Positions 31,625-40,525 of a stretch of 46,024 nt of DNA are shown piece after piece. Numbering within the stretch: position 1 is the first letter of the stretch; each line of letters opens with the position of its first letter. The stretch is from Streptomyces sp. (GTDB lineage: Bacteria > Actinomycetota > Actinomycetes > Streptomycetales > Streptomycetaceae), in the NCBI GenBank assembly GCA_013362785.1, contig JABFVM010000108.1, forward strand, positions 1-46,024. Reading direction: 5' to 3'. A program made the position numbers and the translations under genes. The notes under the pieces were generated by a model. It did not search any database, had not been told where the DNA came from, and saw only the letters and a list, made by a program, of their open reading frames with translations.

Positions 31625-34519
31625 ATGACAGAGACGGCGAGCGGTCCGGCACGGAGTTCCCGCGCCAAGGGCCCCAAGGCGGCCAAGGGACTGCGTATCG
31701 AGCGCATCCACACCACCCCCGGCGTGCACCCGTACGACGAGGTGGCCTGGGAGCGCCGTGACGTCGTCATGACCAACTGGCGCGACGGCTCGGTCAACTT
31801 CGAGCAGCGCGGCGTCGAGTTCCCCGACTTCTGGTCGGTGAACGCGGTCAACATCGTCACCAGCAAGTACTTCCGCGGTGCCGTGGGCACCCCGCAGCGC
31901 GAGGTGAGCCTCAAGCAGCTCATCGACCGCATCGTGAAGACGTATCGGAAGGCCGGCGAGGACTACAAGTACTTCGCCTCGCCCGCCGACGCCGAGATCT
32001 TCGAGCACGAGCTGGCGTACGCCCTCCTGCACCAGATCTTCAGCTTCAACAGCCCCGTGTGGTTCAACGTGGGCACGCCGCAGCCCCAGCAGGTCTCCGC
32101 CTGCTTCATCCTGTCCGTCGACGACTCCATGGAGTCGATCCTCGACTGGTACAAGGAAGAGGGCATGATCTTCAAGGGCGGCTCCGGCGCCGGCCTGAAC
32201 CTCTCCCGCATCCGCTCCTCCAAGGAACTGCTGTCCTCCGGCGGCAACGCCTCGGGCCCGGTCTCCTTCATGCGCGGTGCCGACGCCTCCGCAGGAACGA
32301 TCAAGTCGGGCGGCGCCACCCGCCGCGCGGCCAAGATGGTCATCCTCGACGTCGACCACCCCGACATCGAGGACTTCATCGAGACCAAGGTGAAGGAAGA
32401 GGAGAAGATCCGCGCCCTGCGTGACGCGGGCTTCGACATGGACCTGGGCGGCGACGACATCACGTCCGTCCAGTACCAGAACGCCAACAACTCGGTCCGC
32501 GTGAACGACACGTTCATGAAGGCGGTCGAGTCGGGCGGCAAGTTCGGCCTGACGTCCCGTATGACCGGCGAGGTCATCGAAGAGGTCGACGCCAAGGCCC
32601 TGTTCCGCAAGATGGCCGAGGCCGCCTGGGCCTGCGCCGACCCCGGCATCCAGTACGACGACACCATCAACCACTGGCACACCTGCCCGGAGTCCGGCCG
32701 TATCAACGGCTCGAACCCCTGCAGCGAGTACATGCACCTGGACAACACGTCCTGCAACCTCGCCTCGCTGAACCTGATGAAGTTCCTGAAGGACGACGGC
32801 AAGGGCAACCAGTCCTTCGACGTCGAGCGCTTCGCGAAGGTCGTCGAGCTCGTCATCACCGCGATGGACATCTCCATCTGCTTCGCGGACTTCCCGACGC
32901 AGAAGATCGGTGAGAACACGCGCGCGTTCCGCCAGCTCGGCATCGGCTACGCCAACCTCGGCGCCCTGCTGATGGCGACCGGCCACGCGTACGACTCGGA
33001 CGGCGGCCGTGCCCTGGCCGGTGCCATCACCTCCCTGATGACCGGCACGTCGTACCGCCGTTCCGCCGAACTCGCCGCGGTCGTCGGCCCGTACGACGGC
33101 TACGCCCGCAACGCGACGCCGCACCTGCGCGTCATGAAGCAGCACGCCGACGCCAACGGCAAGGCCGTCCGCATGGACGACCTGGACACGCCGATCTGGG
33201 CCGCCGCCACGGAGGCCTGGCAGGACGTGCAGCGCCTCGGTGAGAAGAACGGTTTCCGTAACTCCCAGGCGTCCGTCATCGCCCCGACCGGCACCATCGG
33301 TCTCGCGATGTCCTGCGACACCACCGGTCTTGAGCCCGACCTCGCGCTGGTCAAGTTCAAGAAGCTGGTCGGCGGCGGCTCGATGCAGATCGTCAACGGC
33401 ACCGTCCCGCAGGCCCTGCGCCGCCTGGGCTACCAGGAGGAGCAGATCGAGGCGATCGTCGCCCACATCGCCGATCACGGCAATGTCGTCGACGCCCCGG
33501 GCCTCAAGCACGAGCACTACGAGGTGTTCGACTGCGCCATGGGCGAGCGTTCCATCTCCGCGATGGGCCACGTCCGCATGATGGCCGCGATCCAGCCCTG
33601 GATCTCCGGCGCGCTCTCCAAGACGGTCAACATGCCGGAGTCGGCGACCGTCGAGGAGGTCGAGGAGATCTACTTCGAGGCCTGGAAGATGGGCGTCAAG
33701 GCGCTCGCCATCTACCGCGACAACTGCAAGGTCGGCCAGCCCCTCTCCGCCAAGACCAAGGAGAAGGAGAAGACCGAGATCACGGAGAAGGCCGAGGCCA
33801 CCATCCGTGAGACGGTCGAGAAGGTCGTCGAGTACCGCCCGGTCCGCAAGCGTCTCCCGAAGGGCCGTCCCGGCATCACCACGTCCTTCACCGTCGGTGG
33901 CGCCGAGGGCTACATGACCGCCAACTCCTACCCGGACGACGGTCTCGGCGAGGTCTTCCTGAAGATGTCCAAGCAGGGCTCGACGCTCGCAGGCATGATG
34001 GACGCCTTCTCGATCGCGGTCTCCGTCGGCCTCCAGTACGGCGTGCCGCTGGAGACGTACGTCTCGAAGTTCACGAACATGCGCTTCGAGCCGGCCGGCA
34101 TGACGGACGACCCGGACGTGCGGATGGCGCAGTCGATCGTCGACTACATCTTCCGTCGCCTGGCGCTGGACTTCCTGCCCTTCGAGACGCGTTCCGCGCT
34201 CGGCATCCACTCCGCCGAGGAGCGTCAGCGTCACCTGGAGACGGGTTCGTACGAGCCCAACGAGGACGAGGTCGACGTCGAGGGCCTGGCCCAGTCGGCG
34301 CCGCGCGCCCAGGAGCTGAAGGCCGTCGCCACCCCGAAGGCCGACGCCGGGGCGGCCAAGGCGGTCCCGCAGCAGGCCCACACCAGCGCCGAGCTGGTGG
34401 AGATGCAGCTGGGCATCCAGGCCGACGCCCCGCTGTGCTTCTCCTGCGGTACGAAGATGCAGCGCGCCGGCTCCTGCTACATCTGCGAGGGCTGCGGCTC
34501 GACCAGCGGCTGCAGCTGA
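31625..34519 (+). CDS. nrdJ: Adenosylcobalamin-dependent (class II) ribonucleotide reductase
   Basis: The product has 964 residues. It reduces ribonucleotides to deoxyribonucleotides with coenzyme B12, so it works with or without oxygen. The (beta/alpha)10 barrel shows FNSPVWFNVG, QVSACFILSVDDS with one redox cysteine, and NGSNPCSEYMHLDNTSCNLA with the N-x-C-x-E active site. Further on are APTGTIGLAMSCDTTG and the C-terminal TSCPD-like domain (RPGITTSFTVGGAEGYMTAN). The tail ends in a zinc-ribbon-like cysteine cluster (CFSCGTKM...CYICEGCG) that re-reduces the active site. It forms an operon with nrdR. A perfect hairpin follows the gene. Confidence 0.97.
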   Translation: MTETASGPARSSRAKGPKAAKGLRIERIHTTPGVHPYDEVAWERRDVVMTNWRDGSVNFEQRGVEFPDFWSVNAVNIVTSKYFRGAVGTPQREVSLKQLIDRIVKTYRKAGEDYKYFASPADAEIFEHELAYALLHQIFSFNSPVWFNVGTPQPQQVSACFILSVDDSMESILDWYKEEGMIFKGGSGAGLNLSRIRSSKELLSSGGNASGPVSFMRGADASAGTIKSGGATRRAAKMVILDVDHPDIEDFIETKVKEEEKIRALRDAGFDMDLGGDDITSVQYQNANNSVRVNDTFMKAVESGGKFGLTSRMTGEVIEEVDAKALFRKMAEAAWACADPGIQYDDTINHWHTCPESGRINGSNPCSEYMHLDNTSCNLASLNLMKFLKDDGKGNQSFDVERFAKVVELVITAMDISICFADFPTQKIGENTRAFRQLGIGYANLGALLMATGHAYDSDGGRALAGAITSLMTGTSYRRSAELAAVVGPYDGYARNATPHLRVMKQHADANGKAVRMDDLDTPIWAAATEAWQDVQRLGEKNGFRNSQASVIAPTGTIGLAMSCDTTGLEPDLALVKFKKLVGGGSMQIVNGTVPQALRRLGYQEEQIEAIVAHIADHGNVVDAPGLKHEHYEVFDCAMGERSISAMGHVRMMAAIQPWISGALSKTVNMPESATVEEVEEIYFEAWKMGVKALAIYRDNCKVGQPLSAKTKEKEKTEITEKAEATIRETVEKVVEYRPVRKRLPKGRPGITTSFTVGGAEGYMTANSYPDDGLGEVFLKMSKQGSTLAGMMDAFSIAVSVGLQYGVPLETYVSKFTNMRFEPAGMTDDPDVRMAQSIVDYIFRRLALDFLPFETRSALGIHSAEERQRHLETGSYEPNEDEVDVEGLAQSAPRAQELKAVATPKADAGAAKAVPQQAHTSAELVEMQLGIQADAPLCFSCGTKMQRAGSCYICEGCGSTSGCS

Positions 34520-34583
34520 CGCAAGGACAGGGGCGTGGCCCCAGCTGTCCGGTAACCCCTGAGGGGACCTGACGGAAGATCCG

Positions 34584-34619
34584 AAGAAGGGGTGCCGACA
34601 TATGTCGGCACCCCTTCTT
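34584..34619. terminator. Perfect 36-bp palindromic terminator after nrdJ
   Basis: The 18-bp arm AAGAAGGGGTGCCGACAT (34584-34601) is followed directly by its exact reverse complement up to 34619, with ATAT at the centre. The left arm starts AAGAAGG and the right arm ends CCTTCTT, so it can stop transcription from both sides, from nrdJ and from the convergent gene at 34694. Confidence 0.9.
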
Positions 34620-34693
34620 GCCGTATGCCATGGCGCGCGGAGCCGAATTCGCCCAGGAGCGGAGTCGAGTGTCCCCGCGCGCGTGGCAGCGCC

Positions 34694-35227
34694 TCAGGGG
34701 CGGCGAGTCCTGCCCATGGTCGCCGTGAACGTCTCCGGATCGTCCTCGAAGCCGTGGATGCCGGGGCGGAAGTCCCACGTACCCGATTCCTGGCGTACGA
34801 ACTCCGCGACCGTCGTCGCCGTCGAGCCCAGGACGCCGCCGAAGTCGTCCTCGGCCAGGACGGTGTAGCCCTCGCGGATGCGCAGGGCCGGCTTGATGAC
34901 GCTGACGAAGGTGCGCTGCGCCGGACGCTGCTGGATCACGACTCCGACCATCACGCGCGCGTACCGGCTGTCGAGCCGGTCGAGCTCCGCGGTCATGACC
35001 TCGTCCCAGCCGAAGCCCTTGCCGTCCTTGCTGTCCCGGTTCAGATAGATCGTGCCGTCGGGAGAGCGGCTGTCGAAGTGCACCACGTAGGCGGGATCCC
35101 CGTACGGGTCACTGGACAGATAGGTCGCGGCGACGATGTCCAGATCGGTGGGCGGCTGCCCGGCCGGACTCGGATCCCACTTGACCGAGATCTCGACTTT
35201 CCGGATCCCCTTGTTGATGGCGCTCAC
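34694..35227 (-). CDS. TerD-family protein
   Basis: The product has 177 residues in one TerD domain: VEISVKWDPSPAG, TDLDIVAATYLSSD, FDSRSPDGTIYLNRDSKDGK and WDEVMTAELDRLDSRYARVM. The aspartates in DLD, DSRSPDG and DSKDGKG...DE fit the calcium-binding residues of this family. The start is GTG at 35227, with a GGGGAAG ribosome site; the much longer open frame upstream is an artefact. TerD-like proteins are abundant in Streptomyces and linked to stress, calcium and development, but single copies rarely have a known role. The usual ter operon partners are absent here. It is divergent from the gene at 35384. Confidence 0.82.
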   Translation of the reverse strand: MSAINKGIRKVEISVKWDPSPAGQPPTDLDIVAATYLSSDPYGDPAYVVHFDSRSPDGTIYLNRDSKDGKGFGWDEVMTAELDRLDSRYARVMVGVVIQQRPAQRTFVSVIKPALRIREGYTVLAEDDFGGVLGSTATTVAEFVRQESGTWDFRPGIHGFEDDPETFTATMGRTRRP

Positions 35228-35383
35228 CAGGCTTCCCCTTCCCCGTTCCGCGTATGCCGTCGACCTGAACTGCCCAGCAGTAAAGGCCGGTTGTCCATCC
35301 TGCCACGCGCGCGGGATCGTGCGCCGGGGAGCTCTCCGGTCGAGCGTGACCGACGCCACGCTCCGTGGCCTTACCATGGCGCG

Positions 35384-35989
35384 GTGCTGGTCAAGTGGAT
35401 TCGCTGCACCGTGGTGGACCGCCGCGGCTTCGAGCGGGGGCAGCGAAAATGGGCGGGGCTTCTGGGGGAGCCGGGATTTCGGGGACAGGGTGGGGGCTGG
35501 AGCCGGGGGCGGCAGGGCGTGGTGCACGTCTTCTCCTTCTGGGAGAGCCGTTCCTTTTACGACTCCTTCATGGCCCGTTCCCACGACAGGCTGGCGGCGG
35601 CACAGTCGGGCACCTTCAAGGACATACAGGTCAAGCTCTTCGACCACCGCTTCGACGTGAAGACCGGCTTCGAGCCGCGCTTCACCGACGCGGACCTGGT
35701 CAGGGTGGCCCACTGCCGTGTCCATGAGGACCGAGCCGAGCACTTCACGCTCATGCAGGAGAAGGTCTGGAACCCCGCGATGGCCGGCTCGCCCGGCATG
35801 ATCCGCGGGCTCTTCGGCGAGGCGCCGGGTCATGAGTTCCTCGTGCTGTCCATGTGGCGGTCGGCCGCGGAGCACGGCAAGTACCGCACGGAGCGGGTGG
35901 AGCGACTGGCGCTGCGAGCCCAGACGGAGGCGGATGTCGCGGCGCTCACGGGTGACATCGTGGATCTTGAACCGACCTGGACCGTTTGA
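35384..35989 (+). CDS. DUF4937 / YdbC-like protein
   Basis: The product has 201 residues. It begins MLVKWIRCTVVDRRGFERGQ, followed by KWAGLLGEPGFRGQGGGWS and VVHVFSFWESRSFYDSFMAR, and has a similar second half (VRVAHCRVHEDRAEHFTLMQ, MIRGLFGEAPGHEFLVLSMW). The two halves look like a duplicated alpha-beta-barrel dimer fold as in small monooxygenase-like proteins. The annotation DUF4937 is from memory. The GTG at 35384 has no good ribosome site but fits the conserved N-terminus. The gene precedes the histidine phosphatase by 120 bp. Function unknown. Confidence 0.65.
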   Translation: MLVKWIRCTVVDRRGFERGQRKWAGLLGEPGFRGQGGGWSRGRQGVVHVFSFWESRSFYDSFMARSHDRLAAAQSGTFKDIQVKLFDHRFDVKTGFEPRFTDADLVRVAHCRVHEDRAEHFTLMQEKVWNPAMAGSPGMIRGLFGEAPGHEFLVLSMWRSAAEHGKYRTERVERLALRAQTEADVAALTGDIVDLEPTWTV

Positions 35990-36109
35990 ATTCCGAACCC
36001 TGTGATTCGTGCGCCCTGATGTGACCTGTGGTGCAGGAAATGTGTGACGTACGCCGTATGGGGCCCGTACGAGTGCTCGATCGGCCGTCACTCGATCTAG
36101 GGTTTTGGC

Positions 36110-36769
36110 ATGGCACGACCACGGCGCATCGTCCTTGTCCGGCACGGAGAGTCAACGGGCAATGTTGATGACACCGTGTACGAGCGTGAGCCCGACCACG
36201 CACTGGCCCTGACCGAGCGGGGCTGGCGGCAGGCGGAGGAGACGGGAAAACGGCTGCGGGAGGTGTTCGGCCGTGAGCGAGTCAGCGTGTACGTCTCGCC
36301 CTACCGCCGTACGCACGAGACGCTCCGTGCCTTCCACCTGGATCCCGAGCTCATACGGGTGCGCGAGGAGCCCCGGCTGCGCGAGCAGGACTGGGGGAAC
36401 TGGCAGGACCGCGACGACGTACGCCTCCAGAAGTCCTACCGCGACGCCTACGGGCACTTCTTCTACCGCTTCGCCCAGGGCGAGTCCGGCGCCGACGTCT
36501 ACGACCGGGTCGGCAACTTCCTGGAGAGCCTGTACCGCAGCTTCGAGGCCCCCGACCACCCGCCGAACGTGCTGCTGGTGACCCATGGCCTGGCGATGCG
36601 GCTGTTCTGCATGCGCTGGTTCCACTGGACGGTCGCGGAGTTCGAATCGCTGTCGAACCCGGGGAACGCGGAGATGCGGATGCTCGTTCTCGGGGACGAA
36701 GGCAAGTACATGCTTGACCGGCCTTTCGAACGCTGGCGAGATCCGGAACCGTACGGGATCACCGGATAG
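36110..36769 (+). CDS. Histidine phosphatase-family (phosphoglycerate mutase-like) protein
   Basis: The product has 219 residues. The catalytic motif is LVRHGES with H12 as the phosphorylated residue. R62-type contacts lie in VSPYRRTHET, the acid/base region in REEPRLREQDWGNWQ, and the second histidine in LLVTHGLAMRL. The long DAYGHFFYRFAQGESGADVY segment is typical of actinobacterial phosphatase-type members rather than glycolytic mutases. The physiological substrate is not known. The ATG at 36110 aligns with family starts. The next gene begins 12 bp after the stop, so the two are probably cotranscribed. Confidence 0.85.
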   Translation: MARPRRIVLVRHGESTGNVDDTVYEREPDHALALTERGWRQAEETGKRLREVFGRERVSVYVSPYRRTHETLRAFHLDPELIRVREEPRLREQDWGNWQDRDDVRLQKSYRDAYGHFFYRFAQGESGADVYDRVGNFLESLYRSFEAPDHPPNVLLVTHGLAMRLFCMRWFHWTVAEFESLSNPGNAEMRMLVLGDEGKYMLDRPFERWRDPEPYGITG

Positions 36770-36781
36770 AGTGGCAGGGCG

Positions 36782-37687
36782 ATGACCGCTGATTCCTCAC
36801 CTGAAGGGCGCCTGGACCGCGCCCTCGCCAGCCTGCGCGGACTCGCGGTGGGGGACGCGCTGGGCTCGCAGTTCTTCGTGCCGGTGAATTACCCGCTGCT
36901 GAAGCGGCGCGAGCTGCCGTCCGGCCCCTGGCAGTGGACTGACGACACCGAGATGGCCTGCTCCGTCGTCGCTGTCCTGGCAGCCCACCACCGCATCGAC
37001 CAGGACGCGCTGGCGCGCTCCTTCGCCGAGCACCACGACTTCGACCGGGGCTACGGCCCTGCGGTCAATCGGCTGCTGCGCCTGGTCCGGGAGGGCGGCG
37101 ACTGGCGCGAGCTGTCGGCCGCGCTCTTCAACGGACAGGGGTCCTGGGGCAACGGCGCCGCGATGCGTATCGCGCCCCTCGGCGCCTGGTACGCGGACGA
37201 TCCGGAGCAGGCGACCCACCAGGCCGAGATCTCGGCCTACCCCACGCATCAGCACCGCGAGGCCGTCGTCGGCGCCATGGCCGTCGCCGCGGCCACCGCC
37301 CTGGCCTCCGCGCCCGGCGGCCCGCCCAGCCCGGAAGCGCTTCTCGACGACGTCATCGCCCTCGTTCCGAAGAGCGCGGTCGGAGCGGGCCTGCGGCGCG
37401 CCCGGGACATGCTCGACTACGGCGACGCGGCCACGGTCGCGGCCGTCCTGGGCTGTGGTCGGCGTACGACGGCACACGACACCGTGCCCTTCGCACTGTG
37501 GTCGGCGGCGCGGGCTCTCGGTGACTACGAGCAGGCCTTCTGGACGACCGCGCAGGTCGGCGGTGACGTGGACACCACGTGCGCCATCGTGGGCGGGGTG
37601 ATCGGCGCCGGGAAGGCCGGGGCGATGCCGGTCGAGTGGGCGGAGCGGACCGAGGGACTCCCGGCATGGGTGCCGACGGCGGCGTAA
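36782..37687 (+). CDS. ADP-ribosylglycohydrolase-family protein
   Basis: The product has 301 residues. The fold is recognised by LASLRGLAVGDALGSQF, the first metal site WTDDTEMA (T53-D54-D55), NGQGSWGNGAAMRIAPLG, and the second metal site GGDVDTTCAIVGG (D262, D264, T265). Family enzymes use two magnesium ions to remove ADP-ribose from proteins, or to cleave related ADP-ribosyl compounds. The metal ligands are complete, so it should be active. It overlaps nothing but follows the histidine phosphatase by 12 bp; the pair may deal with related phospho- or ADP-ribosyl metabolites, which is a guess. Confidence 0.88.
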   Translation: MTADSSPEGRLDRALASLRGLAVGDALGSQFFVPVNYPLLKRRELPSGPWQWTDDTEMACSVVAVLAAHHRIDQDALARSFAEHHDFDRGYGPAVNRLLRLVREGGDWRELSAALFNGQGSWGNGAAMRIAPLGAWYADDPEQATHQAEISAYPTHQHREAVVGAMAVAAATALASAPGGPPSPEALLDDVIALVPKSAVGAGLRRARDMLDYGDAATVAAVLGCGRRTTAHDTVPFALWSAARALGDYEQAFWTTAQVGGDVDTTCAIVGGVIGAGKAGAMPVEWAERTEGLPAWVPTAA

Positions 37688-37727
37688 CGCCCCTCTGGCC
37701 TGCCCGCCCCCTTGCCCTGCCGGAAAT

Positions 37728-37943
37728 TCAATAACTTTCTGTGCCCACTGGGAACTCTGCGTGACTGCCGGTCCGTTGTCGTGGCAGTTGGTGTGCGACC
37801 GCTGGGGCCGCATACGCAGGTGACACACGAGGGGCGCAGGGGGTGGGGCCATGGGGCTCATGTCGGTGCTGGGGGTGCTGTTCGTCGTGGCAGCCGCAGC
37901 CGCAGCCGCAGCCGCAGCCGCAGCAGGGGCCGGGCTTCGGCAT
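37728..37943 (-). CDS. Possible Cys-Gly and His-rich micro-ORF
   Basis: This minus-strand ORF of 71 codons starts MPKPGPCC and runs into a (Gly-Cys)5 stretch, then HDEQHPQHRHEPHG. It has 8 cysteines and 7 histidines, which suggests metal binding if translated. There is no well-spaced ribosome site, and the Cys-Gly part is simply the translation of the GGCTGC hexanucleotide repeat. It lies in the 400-bp gap between the convergent ADP-ribosylglycohydrolase and efflux pump genes; the plus strand is also open (poly-Ala) here. Weak candidate. Confidence 0.2.
   Translation of the reverse strand: MPKPGPCCGCGCGCGCGCHDEQHPQHRHEPHGPTPCAPRVSPAYAAPAVAHQLPRQRTGSHAEFPVGTESY
37890..37919 (+). repeat. Hexanucleotide repeat (GCAGCC)x5
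   Basis: Five perfect GCAGCC copies, then GCAGCA, lie in the convergent gap 37688-38087. Such an array is prone to slippage. Apart from this array and the micro-ORF above, nothing was recognised in the 400-bp gap. Confidence 0.9.
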
Positions 37944-38087
37944 TCCCGTGCCGACGGGGTCGGTCCCACGCCGGTCGGAGGGAAGGTGGCGCGGATGGCC
38001 GGTTCGTCGTCCTCGTCGCCGGTCCCCCGGACGCGATCCGGCCACCCGCAGTCCTTTGCCTGCCCTGTCGGCGCCTGCTCTGCCGGG

Positions 38088-39635
38088 TCAGCCGGCCATC
38101 GGGCCCGCCGTCCCGGCGAGGGCCTCCAGGTCGCTCTTGCGGACCCGGATCACCAACCAGGCGGTGGCCAGGGCGAGCACGGCCATCGCGGCTGCCGCCA
38201 CGAAGCCCGTCGAGATGCCCTGCGTGAGGACGTCGTGGCCCCAGGGGCCGGGCAGCTGATGGGTGTTGGCGAACTCCGCCTTCTGCTCCGGCGACGCCTC
38301 GGCCATGAACTTCGGCAGCTGCTTCTCCGCCTCGTCCTTGCTGGCGGATCCGAACACCGTCGTCAGAATGGACAGGCCAAGCGAACCGCCCACCTGCTGA
38401 GTGGCGTTGAGCAGGCCGGACGCGGCACCGGCCTCGTGCTGGGCGACGCCGGAGACAGCGGTGATCGTCAGCGTCACGAAGTTCAGGCCCATGCCGAAGC
38501 CGAACATCAGCATCGGTCCGAGCACTCCGCCGACATAGGAACTGTCGGCGCTGATGAGCGTCTGCCAGGCCAGCCCGGTGGCGGTGAGCGCCGAGCCCAC
38601 GAGCATGAACGGCTTGGGGCCGAGCACCGGAAGGAAGCGCTGCGAAAGGCCCGCCCCGAGCGCGATCACCACCGTCACTGGCAGGAAGGCGAGGCCGGCC
38701 TCGATCGGGCTGTACTGCAGCACGTTCTGCACGAAGAGAACGATGTAGAAGAACATGCCGAACATCGCCGCGGCCAGGCTGAGCATGATCACATAGGTGC
38801 CCGAGCGGTTGCGGTCGGCGAACATCCTGAGTGGGGTGATCGGCTCCTTGGCCCGCGACTCGATGAACGCGAAGGCCAGCAGCAGGACCACCGCGGCGGC
38901 GAAGGAGCCGATGGTCAGGCTGTCCCGCCAGCCCTCGTCGGCCGCCCGGATGAAGCCGTAGACGAGGGACGCCATGCCCGCCGTCGAGGTCAGCGCGCCC
39001 GCTATGTCGAAGCGCCCGGAATGCCGTTCGGATTCGCTGATGTACAGCGGTGTGAGCAGGGCGATCACGATGCCGATCGGCACGTTGACGAAGAGCACCC
39101 ACCGCCAGTCGAGCCACTCGGTGAGCATGCCGCCCGCGAGCAGGCCGATGGCTCCACCGCCGGCGGAGACTGCGGCGAAGACGCCGAACGCCCGGTTCCG
39201 TTCCGGGCCTTCGGGGAACGTGGTGGTGATGAGCGCCAGCGAGGTGGGCGAGGCGATCGCGCCACCCACCCCTTGGAGCACGCGTGCGGCCAGCAGTTGC
39301 CAGGGCTCCTGGGCGAGTCCGCCGAGCAGGGAGGCCAGCGTGAACAGCAGGATGCCGGTCATGAAGACCCGGCGGCGGCCCAGGATGTCACCCGCGCGGC
39401 CACCGAGGAGCAGCAGACCGCCGAAGGTGAGGGTGTAGGCGCTGACGACCCAGGTGAGGTCGGTCGTGCTGAACTTGAGCGCGTCTTGAATGTGCGGGAG
39501 TGCGATGTTCACAATCGTCGCGTCGAGTACCACCATGAGTTGGCAGGCCGCGATGACGGTGAGTGCGATACCAGGATGCCCCTCCCGGCGGGCCGCACCT
39601 GGTTTCTGGTCCTTGATCAACTGAGAGGTTGTCAC
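38088..39635 (-). CDS. DHA2-type (14-helix) MFS drug efflux transporter
   Basis: The product has 515 residues. MFS motifs are LDATIVNIALPHI in helix 1, GGRAGDILGRRRVF (motif A) after helix 2, the ARVLQGVGGAI (motif B) and the GGGAIGLLAGGMLTEWLDWRW (motif C) regions. Length and number of hydrophobic segments fit the 14-helix proton antiporters that expel multiple drugs. The GTG at 39635 has GGGGGA upstream. It is divergent from the TetR-family gene, and two 18-bp operators lie between the two starts. This is a standard repressor-pump pair. The substrate is unknown. Confidence 0.92.
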   Translation of the reverse strand: MTTSQLIKDQKPGAARREGHPGIALTVIAACQLMVVLDATIVNIALPHIQDALKFSTTDLTWVVSAYTLTFGGLLLLGGRAGDILGRRRVFMTGILLFTLASLLGGLAQEPWQLLAARVLQGVGGAIASPTSLALITTTFPEGPERNRAFGVFAAVSAGGGAIGLLAGGMLTEWLDWRWVLFVNVPIGIVIALLTPLYISESERHSGRFDIAGALTSTAGMASLVYGFIRAADEGWRDSLTIGSFAAAVVLLLAFAFIESRAKEPITPLRMFADRNRSGTYVIMLSLAAAMFGMFFYIVLFVQNVLQYSPIEAGLAFLPVTVVIALGAGLSQRFLPVLGPKPFMLVGSALTATGLAWQTLISADSSYVGGVLGPMLMFGFGMGLNFVTLTITAVSGVAQHEAGAASGLLNATQQVGGSLGLSILTTVFGSASKDEAEKQLPKFMAEASPEQKAEFANTHQLPGPWGHDVLTQGISTGFVAAAAMAVLALATAWLVIRVRKSDLEALAGTAGPMAG

Positions 39636-39659
39636 TATGGGTCCCCCACAAGTGCCTTA

Positions 39660-39677
39660 GTGAACGCTCGCGTTCAC
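39660..39677. promoter_or_regulatory. TetR-type operator 1
   Basis: GTGAACGCTCGCGTTCAC is an 18-bp palindrome, perfect except for the central two bases, 25 bp upstream of the efflux pump start. Its core GTGAACG is repeated in operator 2. Confidence 0.85.
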
Positions 39678-39707
39678 TGTCGCGTCAACCGTAGTGAGTC
39701 CCCAGTA

Positions 39708-39725
39708 GTGAACGCAAGCGTTCAC
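39708..39725. promoter_or_regulatory. TetR-type operator 2
   Basis: GTGAACGCAAGCGTTCAC repeats operator 1 with changes only at the centre. The two centres are 48 bp apart and the site is 95 bp upstream of the regulator start, so both genes could be repressed. Confidence 0.85.
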
Positions 39726-39819
39726 TGGAGTCGTCATCGCGCGGCGTTTCCCCCGTAGTTGCCGCGTGCTGCCCCTCGTCCCCGGAATTCCGCTTCCCTT
39801 GTTCGTTGGAGACGCTCAG

Positions 39820-40443
39820 ATGGTTACCTCGCGCTGGACGGCCGCTCCCGCTCAGACGGCCTCCCCCCGCCGGCGCGGCGTCGTGCTCGAACGCGCGATC
39901 CTCGATGCCGCGCTGGAACAGCTCAGTACGGTCGGCTGGAACGGCCTCACCATGGAGGGCGTCGCCGCGGGCGCCCAGACGGGTAAGGCCGCCGTCTACC
40001 GGCGGTGGCCGTCCAAGGAGGACCTCGTGGCCGACGCGCTGCGGGCCGGGCTGCCAACCTTCGAGTCGGCTCCCGACCTGGGGGGCGTGCGCGAGGACCT
40101 GCTCGAGCTGTGCAGGCAGGCGCGGGAGGCGATGTTCTCGCGCCCCGGTTTCGCGCTGCGCTCGGTGATTCACGAATGCGACAGTCTCCAGGCCGAGCGC
40201 TTTCACGGCGTGATCTTCGACGGGGTCGTGGAGCCCACCATTCGGTTGCTGCGTGAGGTCATCACCCGCGGAATTGAGCGGGGGGAGGTGCGCGCCGATG
40301 CGGCGAACGGCTATGTCTTCGACGCCATTCCGGCGATCATGATGTACCGCTCAAAGATGTGCGGCAGTGAATGGAGCGACCAGGACATCGAGGAGATGAT
40401 CGACCAGTTGATGGTTCCCCTGCTCCGTCCGACGGGGCCCTGA
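39820..40443 (+). CDS. TetR/AcrR-family transcriptional repressor
   Basis: The product has 207 residues. The N-terminal helix-turn-helix spans about 24-70 (ILDAALEQLSTVGWNGLTME, GAQTGKAAVYRRWPSKEDLV). The C-terminal domain is of the TetR_C type with IHECDSLQAERFHG and MIDQLMVPLL. GGAG lies 9 bases before the ATG at 39820; the open frame extends further up from a TTG but lacks support. It most likely binds the two operators in the shared promoter and releases them when a pump substrate binds. rnhB follows after 82 bp. Confidence 0.9.
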   Translation: MVTSRWTAAPAQTASPRRRGVVLERAILDAALEQLSTVGWNGLTMEGVAAGAQTGKAAVYRRWPSKEDLVADALRAGLPTFESAPDLGGVREDLLELCRQAREAMFSRPGFALRSVIHECDSLQAERFHGVIFDGVVEPTIRLLREVITRGIERGEVRADAANGYVFDAIPAIMMYRSKMCGSEWSDQDIEEMIDQLMVPLLRPTGP

Positions 40444-40525
40444 GCGATCGCTTCGCCGACGTGGCGGTCGCTTCGGTGAACCAGGGTGTCGAAGCAGGTT
40501 CGCGGCGGCGTACGCTTAGGGCGCC

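Noticed and set aside
31535..34381. 948-codon minus-strand open frame opposite nrdJ
   Set aside because: Mirror of the G/C third-position bias of nrdJ; product is low-complexity Leu/Asp/His/Val-rich.
34694..36145. Long minus-strand frame that would extend the TerD protein by about 300 residues
   Set aside because: The extension is antisense to the DUF4937-like gene; the TerD domain starts just after the GTG at 35227, which has its own ribosome site.
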